From Novosphingobium sp. Chol11 (GTDB lineage Bacteria; Pseudomonadota; Alphaproteobacteria; Sphingomonadales; Sphingomonadaceae), in assembly GCF_900218065.1 (NCBI RefSeq), contig NZ_OBMU01000005.1:62001-126000 (forward strand): a stretch of DNA of 64,000 nucleotides, in the 5' to 3' direction. Made by a program: the position numbers and the translations under genes. Positions within the stretch are counted from its first letter, which is position 1, and each line of letters begins with the position of its first letter. Under the pieces are notes generated by a model. That model saw only the letters and a list, made by a program, of their open reading frames with translations. It did no database searches and was not told where the DNA came from. This document shows, in pieces, positions 26,767 to 34,519 of the stretch.

Positions 26767-27428
26767 GGATGCTGTCCTTTCTGAGATGCGGCCCCGTCGC
26801 CAAACACCATGAGCGAGGCCTGGCTCGCCCTCGCCGCTGTGTTCCACCCGGCTGCGGCCGGTGGCGAAACAGGGGTGTCGGGTGGCGGAGCGAAGGCCGG
26901 AGCCGCTGGGGCAACGACCGAGTTTCTGGTCGCCGGCGCCGTACTCCGGATCAACGGAATGACGGCTGACGCACTGGCATAGACCCTGGCGACATAGCCG
27001 TTGCGAAAGCCGCGCCGCCGGTCGCCGGTATTGTACAGCGAAAGGGCGGTCGCGATCGCATGATCCCGGCTCGGGGCAAGGCGCGCGACCGCCTGGTAGT
27101 TGGTCGCGATGACGCGGGCGGCGGCGGCCAAATTGGAGCAGGGTTCGAACGCATTTTCGACCGAAAGCCCCAGCCAGCCGAGATTGGCGCTGTTAATCTG
27201 TCCCAGGCCGAGATCGATGTTGTAGCCTCGACCAATCAGGCTGCGCGCCGCAGCGATTGCCTGCGCCTTGGTCGCGGGCTTTGGCGCGCGCACGCCGGGA
27301 CTATTGACCCCGATTGCGAGACTGTTGAACCGGCTCTCCGTGTGGACGATCGAAATGAGCGTCTCAGGCGCCACCGTCGGTGCGCAAGCTCCTGCAAGCG
27401 AAAGAAGGGTGGCGACATCGAGGATCAT
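26763..27428 (-). CDS. virB1: VirB1-type lytic transglycosylase
   Basis: A 221-aa SLT-family protein. The catalytic Glu lies in LISIVHTESRFNSLAIGVN, followed by NIDLGLGQINSANLGWLG and ALSLYNTGDRRRGFRNGYVARV. These are the ESR, GLGQIN and YNTG blocks of goose-type/SLT enzymes. It opens the peptidoglycan for channel assembly. The C-terminal 60 residues are a Pro/Ala-rich tail. It overlaps both neighbours by 4 nt. I see only a weak export signal at the N-terminus. Confidence 0.92.
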   Translation of the reverse strand: MILDVATLLSLAGACAPTVAPETLISIVHTESRFNSLAIGVNSPGVRAPKPATKAQAIAAARSLIGRGYNIDLGLGQINSANLGWLGLSVENAFEPCSNLAAAARVIATNYQAVARLAPSRDHAIATALSLYNTGDRRRGFRNGYVARVYASASAVIPLIRSTAPATRNSVVAPAAPAFAPPPDTPVSPPAAAGWNTAARASQASLMVFGDGAASQKGQHP

Positions 27429-27763
27429 CGGCGGCCGCCGTTCAAACGCTCGATGCCGGCCAGCGAGAAGGTCTGGCTGCGGCCGTCGTTGAACGTGATG
27501 ACCACCCGGCGGCGAGTTGTGGAATCGCGATCATAGACCTTCGTGCGGGCGACGCCGCCGCTACAGCCGGGAAAGGCGCCGCCGGTGGCCAAGCGTTGCC
27601 ATAGCTTGGTCATCGGCGACACGCATTGCGCGTATTGGGTCGCGCCACCGGGATTGGAAAGACACAGGAGAACCTGGCAGCCCAGGTCATTCGCCGCTGC
27701 CGGTGCGCTTGGAAGGGCTGTGGCGAGGGCGAGCATCGCCATGCCGAATATTGCACGTTGCAT
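27425..27763 (-). CDS. TrbM/KikA/MpfK-like exported protein
   Basis: A 112-aa protein with a cleavable signal peptide (ending APAAANDLG, about residue 25) and a Cys pattern CQVLLCLSNPGG, then QCVSPM and FPGC. This matches the small TrbM/KikA family encoded beside mating-pair genes. Its exact role is unsettled, but it is needed for efficient transfer in IncP and IncN relatives. It is the first gene of the mating operon proper, 63 nt downstream of phyH, with a GGGGAAG ribosome-binding site. Confidence 0.7.
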   Translation of the reverse strand: MQRAIFGMAMLALATALPSAPAAANDLGCQVLLCLSNPGGATQYAQCVSPMTKLWQRLATGGAFPGCSGGVARTKVYDRDSTTRRRVVITFNDGRSQTFSLAGIERLNGGRR

Positions 27764-27826
27764 CGGGTCTTCCCCCGCGAGAGACAGCTCCCGCGTCGGG
27801 AAATGCCGTCAGCTATCCGTTGGATT

Positions 27827-28759
27827 TCACCTCTCTTTTGTTCCGACCGCGCTCGATTTCGGCAATCCCCCTAGCCGGGGGGGGAGTTGATCGGTTTGCT
27901 GCCGCAGGAATTCGGACAGAGCGCCTTCCTGGTCGGGCCGGAGAGCATCGATTGCGGCGAGATGGTCTGGCGGATCGCCGCCGAGCAGGATGGACGGGCA
28001 CTGCCCGTCATAATTGCCGAGATTGGGGCGGTGCTGCTGGTAGCCGACCAGCGCGGCAAGCTCGGGATAGAATGCGCTGGCCACCTCGGGCGGATAGGTC
28101 AGCCACTGGTTCTCATAGGGCTTCAGCCAGCCGAGGCAGTAGCTGACGATGATGCCTCGGCGCACCGCGTTTGAACGATTCGCGCCGGCGCCATGGAGGG
28201 TCGATCCCAGGAATATGATCGCCGATCCCGGATCCGCTTCGATGGCGACCGGCTCCGCGCCGTCGTCGCCCTGCCCGCCATTGTGGCTCCCCGGCCAGAC
28301 CAGCGTCGCCCCATTTTCGGCCTTGAACGGCGAAATCGGCCACATGACGTTGACGAGATATTCGAGCTCGCCGGTCGGACCGCGCCACATGTCCTGATCC
28401 CGGTGCGGAAATTGCGCTGGCGCCCCCGGGTGCAGCTCGAGCGCTTGCGTGAGGTTGAGCTGGACCGTGTCGCACCAGGGCTCGAGGATAGCGTGGACGA
28501 GGCGCATGACGGCAGGGTTTTGGACAAGACTTTCAACCGTCGGCGCGCGCTTCAGCAGGCCACCGAAGCGTTTTGTCCGAGGGCCGTAGAATCCGCCCTG
28601 GCAGAAAGGCGTGGCGGCAAAACGCGGATGGAGGGATCGATTGATCTCCTCGATGCGTGACCGAGACTCGACATCCCGCAGGATGCAGAAGCCGTGCTGC
28701 CGCAGATTTTCGTCGGCTTTGGTCGCGGCGGAGACGCCGCGCCGTGCGATCGTGGCCAT
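27827..28759 (-). CDS. Phytanoyl-CoA dioxygenase (PhyH) family protein
   Basis: A 310-aa Fe(II)/2-oxoglutarate dioxygenase-like protein. The HxD facial-triad pair is in FPHRDQDMW, the distal His probably in LGSTLHGAGANRS, and a 2-oxoglutarate-binding Arg probably in RRGIIVSY. The ATG at 28759 follows luxI by 11 nt and has a GAGGAGG ribosome-binding site. The open frame upstream runs through luxI in another frame and is not native. Position suggests co-transcription with luxI, and that it may hydroxylate an acyl chain of the signal or a precursor. That function is inference. PhyH proteins act on many small molecules. Confidence 0.85.
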   Translation of the reverse strand: MATIARRGVSAATKADENLRQHGFCILRDVESRSRIEEINRSLHPRFAATPFCQGGFYGPRTKRFGGLLKRAPTVESLVQNPAVMRLVHAILEPWCDTVQLNLTQALELHPGAPAQFPHRDQDMWRGPTGELEYLVNVMWPISPFKAENGATLVWPGSHNGGQGDDGAEPVAIEADPGSAIIFLGSTLHGAGANRSNAVRRGIIVSYCLGWLKPYENQWLTYPPEVASAFYPELAALVGYQQHRPNLGNYDGQCPSILLGGDPPDHLAAIDALRPDQEGALSEFLRQQTDQLPPRLGGLPKSSAVGTKER

Positions 28760-28770
28760 GATCGCCCTCC

Positions 28771-29382
28771 TCATGCTGCGGCGGGAAGATCGGCAAGGCC
28801 GACAGGGCGGAAAATGCCGCTCGCGCGCAGCTGCTCGCGCGTTCGGTCGTCCACATCGATTTGCAAGGCGACGAGACTTCGCCCTTGCTCGGACGTGGGA
28901 AGACCCAATGGTCGGCAAGTCCAGCCGAAACCCAGGATCTGCTGGAACCACGGCCACTCGGCGACCCCGGTGAAGCTGTGGATCTGGTTGGCGAGGGCAT
29001 ATTCGACGAGCGCGGTGACCAGCTGATTGCGCAGCTCGAGACGCTCCCGGGCGCGCAATTTTCGCGCAAGGCAAAAGCGGGTGATTTCCAGGATAGCACT
29101 GCCGCGCGGCGGCGCTTCCTCGCAAAGATCCGGGAAGATCGTGCCGAGAATATGCTCGTGCGTGGTCGGCAGAAGCCGTGCGGAGGCCCGGTGTTCCCCG
29201 TCGTCCCCGGTAACAACGATGTAGACGGCGCGATCATTGTCGAACTGATCGATCTCGTAGCGACCGGCGATGACCGGAACGTCCCAGCGAAGAAGATCGA
29301 CGAAGACCCGCTTGCGCTCCTCGAACATGGAGCGAAACAGGCGGTGTTCCATGGCTTGCGAAAAGCCGGTCCCGATGTGCAT
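28771..29382 (-). CDS. LuxI-family acyl-homoserine-lactone synthase
   Basis: A 203-aa autoinducer synthase with the conserved charged core: FEERKRVFVDLLRWDV, EIDQFDNDRAVY, RASARLLPTT and ILEITRF. These residues bind S-adenosylmethionine and the acyl-ACP. The ATG at 29382 has AAGGAGG 6 nt upstream. A palindrome resembling a lux/tra box lies 57-72 nt before the start. Two luxR genes lie just upstream on the same strand, so this is a complete sensing circuit placed ahead of the conjugation operon. The acyl-chain type cannot be read from sequence. Confidence 0.92.
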   Translation of the reverse strand: MHIGTGFSQAMEHRLFRSMFEERKRVFVDLLRWDVPVIAGRYEIDQFDNDRAVYIVVTGDDGEHRASARLLPTTHEHILGTIFPDLCEEAPPRGSAILEITRFCLARKLRARERLELRNQLVTALVEYALANQIHSFTGVAEWPWFQQILGFGWTCRPLGLPTSEQGRSLVALQIDVDDRTREQLRASGIFRPVGLADLPAAA

Positions 29383-29438
29383 GACAGCCTCCTTTTGGTG
29401 AGGCCTGTCAGTCGATCAGAGGCGGCTTTTTTGCGTTA

Positions 29439-29454
29439 TCCCCAGTTCTGGGGA
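29439..29454 (-). promoter_or_regulatory. Candidate lux/tra box upstream of luxI
   Basis: TCCCCAG-TT-CTGGGGA (plus-strand reading) is a perfect palindrome with 7-bp arms in the 74-nt gap between luxR and luxI. Its centre is about 64 nt before the luxI ATG. That is suitable for a LuxR-type activator bound near -42 with a leader of some 20 nt. I found no second copy near the other promoters I inspected. Function is inferred from symmetry and position. Confidence 0.6.
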
Positions 29455-29456
29455 GA

Positions 29457-30203
29457 TCATCGGCCGAACACATCGGCAAAGCTGATTTGCCCTTCGAACA
29501 AGGCGCGAATGGCGAGGAGGGTGCGCTTGGTGACGCCATAGCGGTCGCGCGCATCCTTCACATGCTGGATCACCGTTTCCTGGCCGATGCCGAGGATCTG
29601 GCTGATCTCCCAATCGGTCTTGCCCCGCGCGACCAGCGCCACGCATTCGGCCTGCCTTTCGGTCAGGCTCGGGCATTCGGATTGCGGCGCGTGGATCCGG
29701 GAAATCTTGCGTGCCGCTTCGAACGCGAAGCTGCCGACGAGCTGCACGAACGGCAGCTGCCGATGGTCGAGCATCTCGCCCGCCGCCATCGCGAAGGAAC
29801 AGGATCCATTGAGCTCGCCAGGAATATGGGCCGGAACGGTGAAGCCGTCGCCCAGCCCGGCCTCGTAGGCTTCTGCCAGGATCGAGCGATCGGCGGCCGT
29901 CAGAGAGATGATCGACTGAACCGCCGACCAGGCAAAGCCCACATTGGTGCGATGGCTGGCGCGGTGGATCGGGTCGCTCGCATAGAGGCGTCTCGCCTGG
30001 AAGCGCTCCACCCAGTCTTGCGGATAGTCGACGATGTGGACCGAGCGAACCGCAGGCTTCAGGTCGACATGATGGACCAGGGCATAGTGCCGAAAGCCCA
30101 TGGCCTTCGTGATTTCGGCCATCAGGTCAGACAAGGCCGTAGCGTCCTTGATCGCGCCAGCGACAGCGCAGAAATCCTGAACTTGCCCAAGCCCGATCAT
30201 CAT
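29457..30203 (-). CDS. LuxR-family quorum-sensing regulator (proximal to luxI)
   Basis: A protein of about 248 aa with an autoinducer-binding domain (YPQDWVERFQARRLYASDPI, VGFAWSAV, GLGDGFTVPAHIPG) and a C-terminal LuxR/FixJ helix-turn-helix (LTERQAECVALVARGKTDWE through DRYGVTKRTLLAIRAL). The W, DP, W and G positions that contact acyl-homoserine lactone in TraR/LuxR are present. The start is uncertain: tandem ATGs at 30203/30200 lie just past the upstream luxR stop, and a further start at 30248 would overlap that gene by 32 nt. No strong ribosome-binding site is seen. It probably activates luxI and the transfer genes. Confidence 0.85.
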   Translation of the reverse strand: MMIGLGQVQDFCAVAGAIKDATALSDLMAEITKAMGFRHYALVHHVDLKPAVRSVHIVDYPQDWVERFQARRLYASDPIHRASHRTNVGFAWSAVQSIISLTAADRSILAEAYEAGLGDGFTVPAHIPGELNGSCSFAMAAGEMLDHRQLPFVQLVGSFAFEAARKISRIHAPQSECPSLTERQAECVALVARGKTDWEISQILGIGQETVIQHVKDARDRYGVTKRTLLAIRALFEGQISFADVFGR

Positions 30204-30216
30204 ATGGCCGGCGAGA

Positions 30217-30978
30217 TCAGAGCAGCGCTTCCATGTTGAGATGACCATCGCGAACCGCGCGCAGCATCAGCTGCGTGCGTCGTCGCACGCCATAACGCCT
30301 GCGGGCCGATTCAACATATTCGTGCACGGTATCGCGGCTGAGGCCGAGGATCTGGCCGATCTCCCAGTCGCTTTTGCCTTGCGCGACGAGCGCGATGCAT
30401 TCGACCTGGCGAGGACTGAGAGGGACGCAGGCCAATGGCCCTGCCCTTTCGCCAAGCAGCTCGCGCGCCCGATCATAAGCGACCGAGCCGAGCAGACGGG
30501 CGGTCAGAACCTCTTCTGCACTCAGCGGCTCGTCGCGTGATCGGGCCGCAGTGAAGATCGCCTCGGGCTCGCCCGGGGTCCGGATCGGCAAACTGTAGCC
30601 CGATGCAAGGTCATGATCCCGGGCGCGGTCAAGGATGCCTCGCTGGCGCGGCGTGAGCTCCAGCACGTCGCCGACACGGTCCCAGGCCAGTCCAGAGGGC
30701 GTACGTGCGCAGGCCGCATGGATGGGATCTTCGAGATAATGGCGCTCTTCGAGCACTTCCTCGAGCCAGGCCGACGGATAGGTTGTGAGGAACAGGCTTT
30801 GCTCGTCGCCGCGCCGAAGGTCGATATTGTGAAGCAGCGTGAACCAGCGGAAGCCAAGATCGCGCACGGCGGCATCGATCGTGCCATGCAGATCGCCAAG
30901 GGTTTCAGCACGCTGACAGTCCGTCGCAAAGCGCGTGAGATCATCAAGGCGGCCGCAGTCTTTTATCCTGTTCGCCAT
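30217..30978 (-). CDS. LuxR-family quorum-sensing regulator (distal, tandem paralog)
   Basis: A 253-aa paralog of the next gene. The autoinducer-binding features are YPSAWLEEVLEERHYLEDPI, SGLAWDRV and LASGYSLPIRTPG. The helix-turn-helix is LSPRQVECIALVAQGKSDWE through RRRYGVRRRTQLMLRA. ATG 30978 (MANRIKDCGRL) is a plausible start, and a GTG at 31020 would add 14 residues. Neither has a convincing ribosome-binding site. Tandem luxR genes before one luxI are unusual. One copy may be an antagonist or may sense a different ligand. Confidence 0.83.
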   Translation of the reverse strand: MANRIKDCGRLDDLTRFATDCQRAETLGDLHGTIDAAVRDLGFRWFTLLHNIDLRRGDEQSLFLTTYPSAWLEEVLEERHYLEDPIHAACARTPSGLAWDRVGDVLELTPRQRGILDRARDHDLASGYSLPIRTPGEPEAIFTAARSRDEPLSAEEVLTARLLGSVAYDRARELLGERAGPLACVPLSPRQVECIALVAQGKSDWEIGQILGLSRDTVHEYVESARRRYGVRRRTQLMLRAVRDGHLNMEALL

Positions 30979-31094
30979 AGGCGACGGAAGCTCGTTCGCG
31001 AGGAGACGGCTCGTCCACACCTAAGCGGCGAGCGCCATGATTATCAGGATGAGTTGAGAACGATTCGCAACAATCTACGATTAGAATGGATCGC

Positions 31095-31128
31095 CTATGA
31101 CACTTTATCCGCCGGCAAAGTGTCATAG
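31095..31128. promoter_or_regulatory. 12-bp perfect inverted repeat in the luxR/winged-helix divergent region
   Basis: CTATGACACTTT at 31095-31106 and AAAGTGTCATAG at 31117-31128 are exact reverse complements around a 10-nt spacer (ATCCGCCGGC). The site lies between the minus-strand luxR pair and the plus-strand gene at 31200. There is no U-tract, so a terminator is unlikely. An operator for a dimeric regulator, possibly the adjacent winged-helix protein, or a replication/recombination site are the main options. Confidence 0.55.
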
Positions 31129-31199
31129 CTGACAACCCGTCTGTGGCCGCCGATTTGGGATTCACATTGATCCTGCTTTGTGCTTGATTCCATCATGTT

Positions 31200-31769
31200 A
31201 TGTTTCATGCAGGCAAGCCTCTTGAACCCTCCATTGGCTGTGATGTCGCGGCCGTGCTCGAGACGCTGGCGACCGTATCGAGCCGGCCCCGTTATGCCTT
31301 CATGCTGCTCAACCTGATCGCCCAGGTGGCGGGGCCAGATGGAAGCGCCGGTCCCTGGGTCAGGCGGAACGATGGGCTCGTTTCCCTGCGCGATTGGCTA
31401 TGCGACGCATTGACCCCGATGGCCCAGCGTGGTCCGCGCAGCATTACGCTGGCCGAGCGGGTCGAGAGCGACCTCGCTAGAAACGGACTGCTCCCCGGCG
31501 ATCCGGAGAAAAGGCGCGGCGTGATCGCGGAGGAAATGCGGGCACGCATTCGCACAGCCGGCAAGAGTAATCTCAGTCGCGCCGTTTCCGAACTGGTGAA
31601 TGCAGGCCTGCTCCGCCGACATTATCAGGGCTATCGCGTCGACCATCGGAACCGTGGCGGCCAGCGCCACGCCGTCTATACCTTGATCGGCGATGCTCTG
31701 CGTCTAGTGCCGGGCATCAGCTCCACACCGAATCTGCCCGTGCAAGGCGAACTTGCCCTCCCAAGATGA
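31200..31769 (+). CDS. Predicted winged-helix DNA-binding protein
   Basis: A 189-aa protein I do not recognise by name. Residues about 120-165 look like a winged helix: AGKSNLSRAVSELVNAGLLR followed by a basic wing RVDHRNRGGQRHAVYTL. The N-terminal half is helical (YAFMLLNLIAQVAG and SLRDWLCDALTPMA). It is divergent from the quorum-sensing/T4SS unit, with a long inverted repeat between them, so a regulatory or replication-control role is plausible. No good ribosome-binding site precedes the ATG, so the start is uncertain. Its last 66 nt are overlapped antisense by the next gene. Confidence 0.6.
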   Translation: MFHAGKPLEPSIGCDVAAVLETLATVSSRPRYAFMLLNLIAQVAGPDGSAGPWVRRNDGLVSLRDWLCDALTPMAQRGPRSITLAERVESDLARNGLLPGDPEKRRGVIAEEMRARIRTAGKSNLSRAVSELVNAGLLRRHYQGYRVDHRNRGGQRHAVYTLIGDALRLVPGISSTPNLPVQGELALPR

Positions 31770-32558
31770 TTGCGCAGTCGAACCGGGATTGCTGCAGTAG
31801 TGTGCTGTGAGGTCGGGTAACGATGTCCGAATAATAAGGCCAGTCAGAACGTCAGCATTGACCTTGCCGGCAATTACATCAGCCATTCCCGTCAAGGATC
31901 GCCATGGCCTTCTTCGACGCGAATGGATTGTCAGATTCGGAATGAAGCCGGGCACGCGAGCCATATAATCGCGGTAAACCTCGCCGAAGTTGGCTAGCGC
32001 CTCCTTTTCCTCATGCCGAGCCAGCCGAATATACATCACGACGAGCACCGGAAACATAGCAAGGGTCAAAAGGGTCGGCCATTGTAGCAAAAAGCCGAGC
32101 ATGACGAGAATGAAGCCGACATATTGCGGGTGCCGGATCCGGGCATAAATCCCAGTAAGGGCCAATTGGTGTTTGCGCTGACTCAAGTGAAGGGCCGTCC
32201 ATGCAACCGAGATCAGCCAGTAACCCACGCCGATCAGCACAAAGCTGGCGATGTGGAATGGACCGTAATGGGGATTAACTCGCCAGCCGAACATCATCTC
32301 CAGGAGATGTCCAGCATCGTGGCTCCACCAGTCGACAGCGGGGAAATACGACTGGAGCCACCCCGAAAGCACGAAGATCGTGAGCGGGAAGCCATACATT
32401 TCCGCGAAGAGCGCTATGATGAAAGCGCTGAACGCCCCCAAACTGCGCCAGTCTCGTTTAGTTGCCGGCTTGAAGAAGCTGAACGCAAAGAGGATGAAAA
32501 CGGCGGCGTTAACCAGCGCGAGCCCCCACAGACCATAGCCATAGTCGGCGTGCGTCAT
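31704..32558 (-). CDS. Isoprenylcysteine methyltransferase-like (ICMT/PEMT) membrane protein with foreign tail
   Basis: A 284-aa polytopic protein. Residues 1-209 match the bacterial ICMT/phospholipid-methyltransferase group: four or five membrane helices, the SAM-site motif RIRHPQYVGFILVMLGFLLQW, and EEKEALANFGEVYRDYMARV. The family normally ends close to VPGFIP. Here the frame continues some 75 residues of unrelated character and runs antisense into the winged-helix gene, so the 3' end was probably replaced at a recombination junction near 31,930. The start overlaps the upstream small gene by ATGA. Relatives often accompany metal-resistance genes. The substrate is unknown. Confidence 0.78.
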   Translation of the reverse strand: MTHADYGYGLWGLALVNAAVFILFAFSFFKPATKRDWRSLGAFSAFIIALFAEMYGFPLTIFVLSGWLQSYFPAVDWWSHDAGHLLEMMFGWRVNPHYGPFHIASFVLIGVGYWLISVAWTALHLSQRKHQLALTGIYARIRHPQYVGFILVMLGFLLQWPTLLTLAMFPVLVVMYIRLARHEEKEALANFGEVYRDYMARVPGFIPNLTIHSRRRRPWRSLTGMADVIAGKVNADVLTGLIIRTSLPDLTAHYCSNPGSTAQSSWEGKFALHGQIRCGADARH

Positions 32559-32818
32559 CGCGACTCTCCTTCGATGCGGCCGTTGGGATTGGCCGGTAAG
32601 CCGGCGGGTGCCTGACCGGGCTCATGGCCATGCTGATGCCCACCATGGCCGCGGTGCATGAACAGGTGCATGAGCGGGCAGGCGAGCAGGATGAGATAGG
32701 GCAGCACACCCAGGAAGTGCGCGGTATGCTCGGTGAGGAGGAAGAAGCTAGCGACGAGCAGGAAGCCGATCAGAACGATCTTGCCGCGCTTGCGCATGCG
32801 ATGGTCATGTTCGCCCAT
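32555..32818 (-). CDS. DUF2933 small membrane protein
   Basis: An 87-aa protein: a short basic N-terminus (GEHDHRMRKRGK), a hydrophobic region IVLIGFLLVASFFLLTEHTA plus LGVLPYLILLACPLMHLF, then a His-rich tail (MHRGHGGHQHGHEP). This is the DUF2933 pattern, common next to copper and other metal-resistance genes. The His-rich end may bind metal. A GAGGAC ribosome-binding site precedes the ATG at 32818. It is translationally coupled to the methyltransferase-like gene. Confidence 0.75.
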   Translation of the reverse strand: MGEHDHRMRKRGKIVLIGFLLVASFFLLTEHTAHFLGVLPYLILLACPLMHLFMHRGHGGHQHGHEPGQAPAGLPANPNGRIEGESR

Positions 32819-33070
32819 ATGCCGTCCTCTTCTGGTCAACGTCCGGGCAGCATAGGCTCGAGTCCAAGGAGCAAGGTATAAGTAGAGACCGAAGTCCCCC
32901 GGGCATCGCGCAGGCATGGGTAAGGCGATCGATGGGATCGGCCATCGGCGTTCGGGCGACGCAGCTGTCGGGGAGCAGCAGTCGTGCTGCGGATTTTGCG
33001 TATAGGCGTGCGGCGTCCGCGAACCAATGCTGCGCTCACGAACATAATCGTGAGAGGCAGGCCCGCGTCC
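32819..33070. other. Divergent intergenic region
   Basis: These 252 nt separate the minus-strand DUF2933 operon from the plus-strand RNase/phosphorylase/PRPP operon and must hold both promoters. TGCGTATAG at 32997-33005 recalls the CGTAT element seen before the copper genes, but no matching -35 lies 15 nt upstream. Open frames across this region look like noise. Confidence 0.4.
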
Positions 33071-34519
33071 ATGCAAAAGAGAAAGAAACGGCACCATTCC
33101 CGCGTGACCATCTTCGAGCGTGAAGCAAGGATCGATCTGGCCAAGCGCCCGGCCGATGGTCTCGGCGTTGCCTTTCTCGGCGCATCGGGAACGGTCACAG
33201 GGTCGCGTTATCTGGTGGACGATGGTGAAACTCAGATCGTGGTCGATTCCGGCCTGTTTCAGGGACCCAGGGATCTGCGCCGCCTTAATTGGGCATCGAT
33301 CCCACCCGAAGTCGCGGATGTCGGCCAGGTGCTGCTGACCCACGCCCATCTCGATCACTCGGGCGCACTACCGCGCATGGCGCGCCTGGGCTGGGACGGG
33401 ACCGTCCTTGCCACGCGGGCGACCGCGGCCCTGTGCGAGCTCCTTCTTCCCGACAGCGGCCATCTGCAGGAAAAGGATGCGGAGTTCGCCAACCAGCACG
33501 GCTTCTCCAGGCACCAGCCGGCGCTGCCCCTCTACACCCAGGCCGACGCGCGTCTGGCATTGCAGCTCTTCCGCCCGATCGAGTTCGGAGCGTGGCATGC
33601 AGTCACGGACGGCATCAGGGTGCGCTACCATCGCGCCGGCCACATCCTCGGCGCGGCGTCGATCGAGATCGACTGGAAGGGGCGGACAATCCTCTTCTCA
33701 GGCGATATCGGCCGTTACGGCGATGCGGTGATGAAGGATCCCGAGCCGCCCGCGCGCGCCGACTATGTCCTGGTGGAATCGACCTATGGCGATCGGCGCC
33801 ACGAGCAGGTCGATCCGACAAAGACGCTTGGAGATCATGTCGAGCGATGCGTCGAGAGAGGCGGGACGGTGGTGATCCCGGCCTTCGCCGTGGGACGGGT
33901 TCAGTCGCTTCTCTATCATTTCTCGCGTCTGCGCGCGCAGGGACGCCTCCGCGACATCCCGATCTTCCTCGACAGCCCGATGGCGATCAACGCGAGCGGG
34001 CTGATGTGCGATTTCATGGACGAGCATCGCCTGGCTCGCGCCGAGTGCGAAGCGGCGTGCAGCGTCGCGCACTATGTGCGCGAAGTGGAGGAATCCAAGG
34101 AACTCACCGCCAACCCCACCCCCAAGGTCATCATCTCGGCCAGTGGAATGGCAACGGGCGGCCGCGTGCTCCACCATCTCAAGCGCTTCGCGCCGGATGG
34201 GAAGAACCTCATCCTCTTCTCGGGCTTCCAGGCGGCGGGCACCCGCGGCGCCGCCATGATCGGCGGCGCCCGGACGATCAAGATCCACGGCGAGTATATC
34301 CCGGTCGAAGCCGAGGTCGCCAACCTGACGATGCTCTCGGCGCATGCCGACAGCGACGAACTCATGCGCTGGCTCGGGTCGCTGCACGAGGCCCCGCGCC
34401 ACGTCTATGTCACCCATGGCGAGCCGACCGGCGCCCAGGTCCTGGCGAAGCGTGTCTCGGAGGAACTGGGTTGGGCATGCAGCGTACCGGCGCTGGGTAG
34501 CTGGGGCATGCTCGCGTGA
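33071..34519 (+). CDS. MBL-fold beta-CASP RNA exonuclease
   Basis: A 482-aa metallo-beta-lactamase RNase. Metal motifs are THAHLDHSG (HxHxDH), HRAGHILGAAS and FSGDIGRYG. The beta-CASP insert includes STYGDRRHEQ and PAFAVGRVQSLLYHF, and the C-terminal RMMBL domain has HGEYIPVEAEVANLTMLSAH and YVTHGEPTGAQ. Homologues degrade or process RNA, in the CPSF/RNase J superfamily. The ATG at 33071 gives a basic N-terminus (MQKRKKRHHSRV). A GTG at 33103 is a shorter option. The stop forms GTGA with the next start, so the three genes 33.1-37.0 kb are coupled. Confidence 0.88.
   Translation: MQKRKKRHHSRVTIFEREARIDLAKRPADGLGVAFLGASGTVTGSRYLVDDGETQIVVDSGLFQGPRDLRRLNWASIPPEVADVGQVLLTHAHLDHSGALPRMARLGWDGTVLATRATAALCELLLPDSGHLQEKDAEFANQHGFSRHQPALPLYTQADARLALQLFRPIEFGAWHAVTDGIRVRYHRAGHILGAASIEIDWKGRTILFSGDIGRYGDAVMKDPEPPARADYVLVESTYGDRRHEQVDPTKTLGDHVERCVERGGTVVIPAFAVGRVQSLLYHFSRLRAQGRLRDIPIFLDSPMAINASGLMCDFMDEHRLARAECEAACSVAHYVREVEESKELTANPTPKVIISASGMATGGRVLHHLKRFAPDGKNLILFSGFQAAGTRGAAMIGGARTIKIHGEYIPVEAEVANLTMLSAHADSDELMRWLGSLHEAPRHVYVTHGEPTGAQVLAKRVSEELGWACSVPALGSWGMLA

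Noticed and set aside
31095-31128. Rho-independent terminator
   Set aside because: Strong stem but no U-tract on either strand, and it lies in a divergent promoter region.
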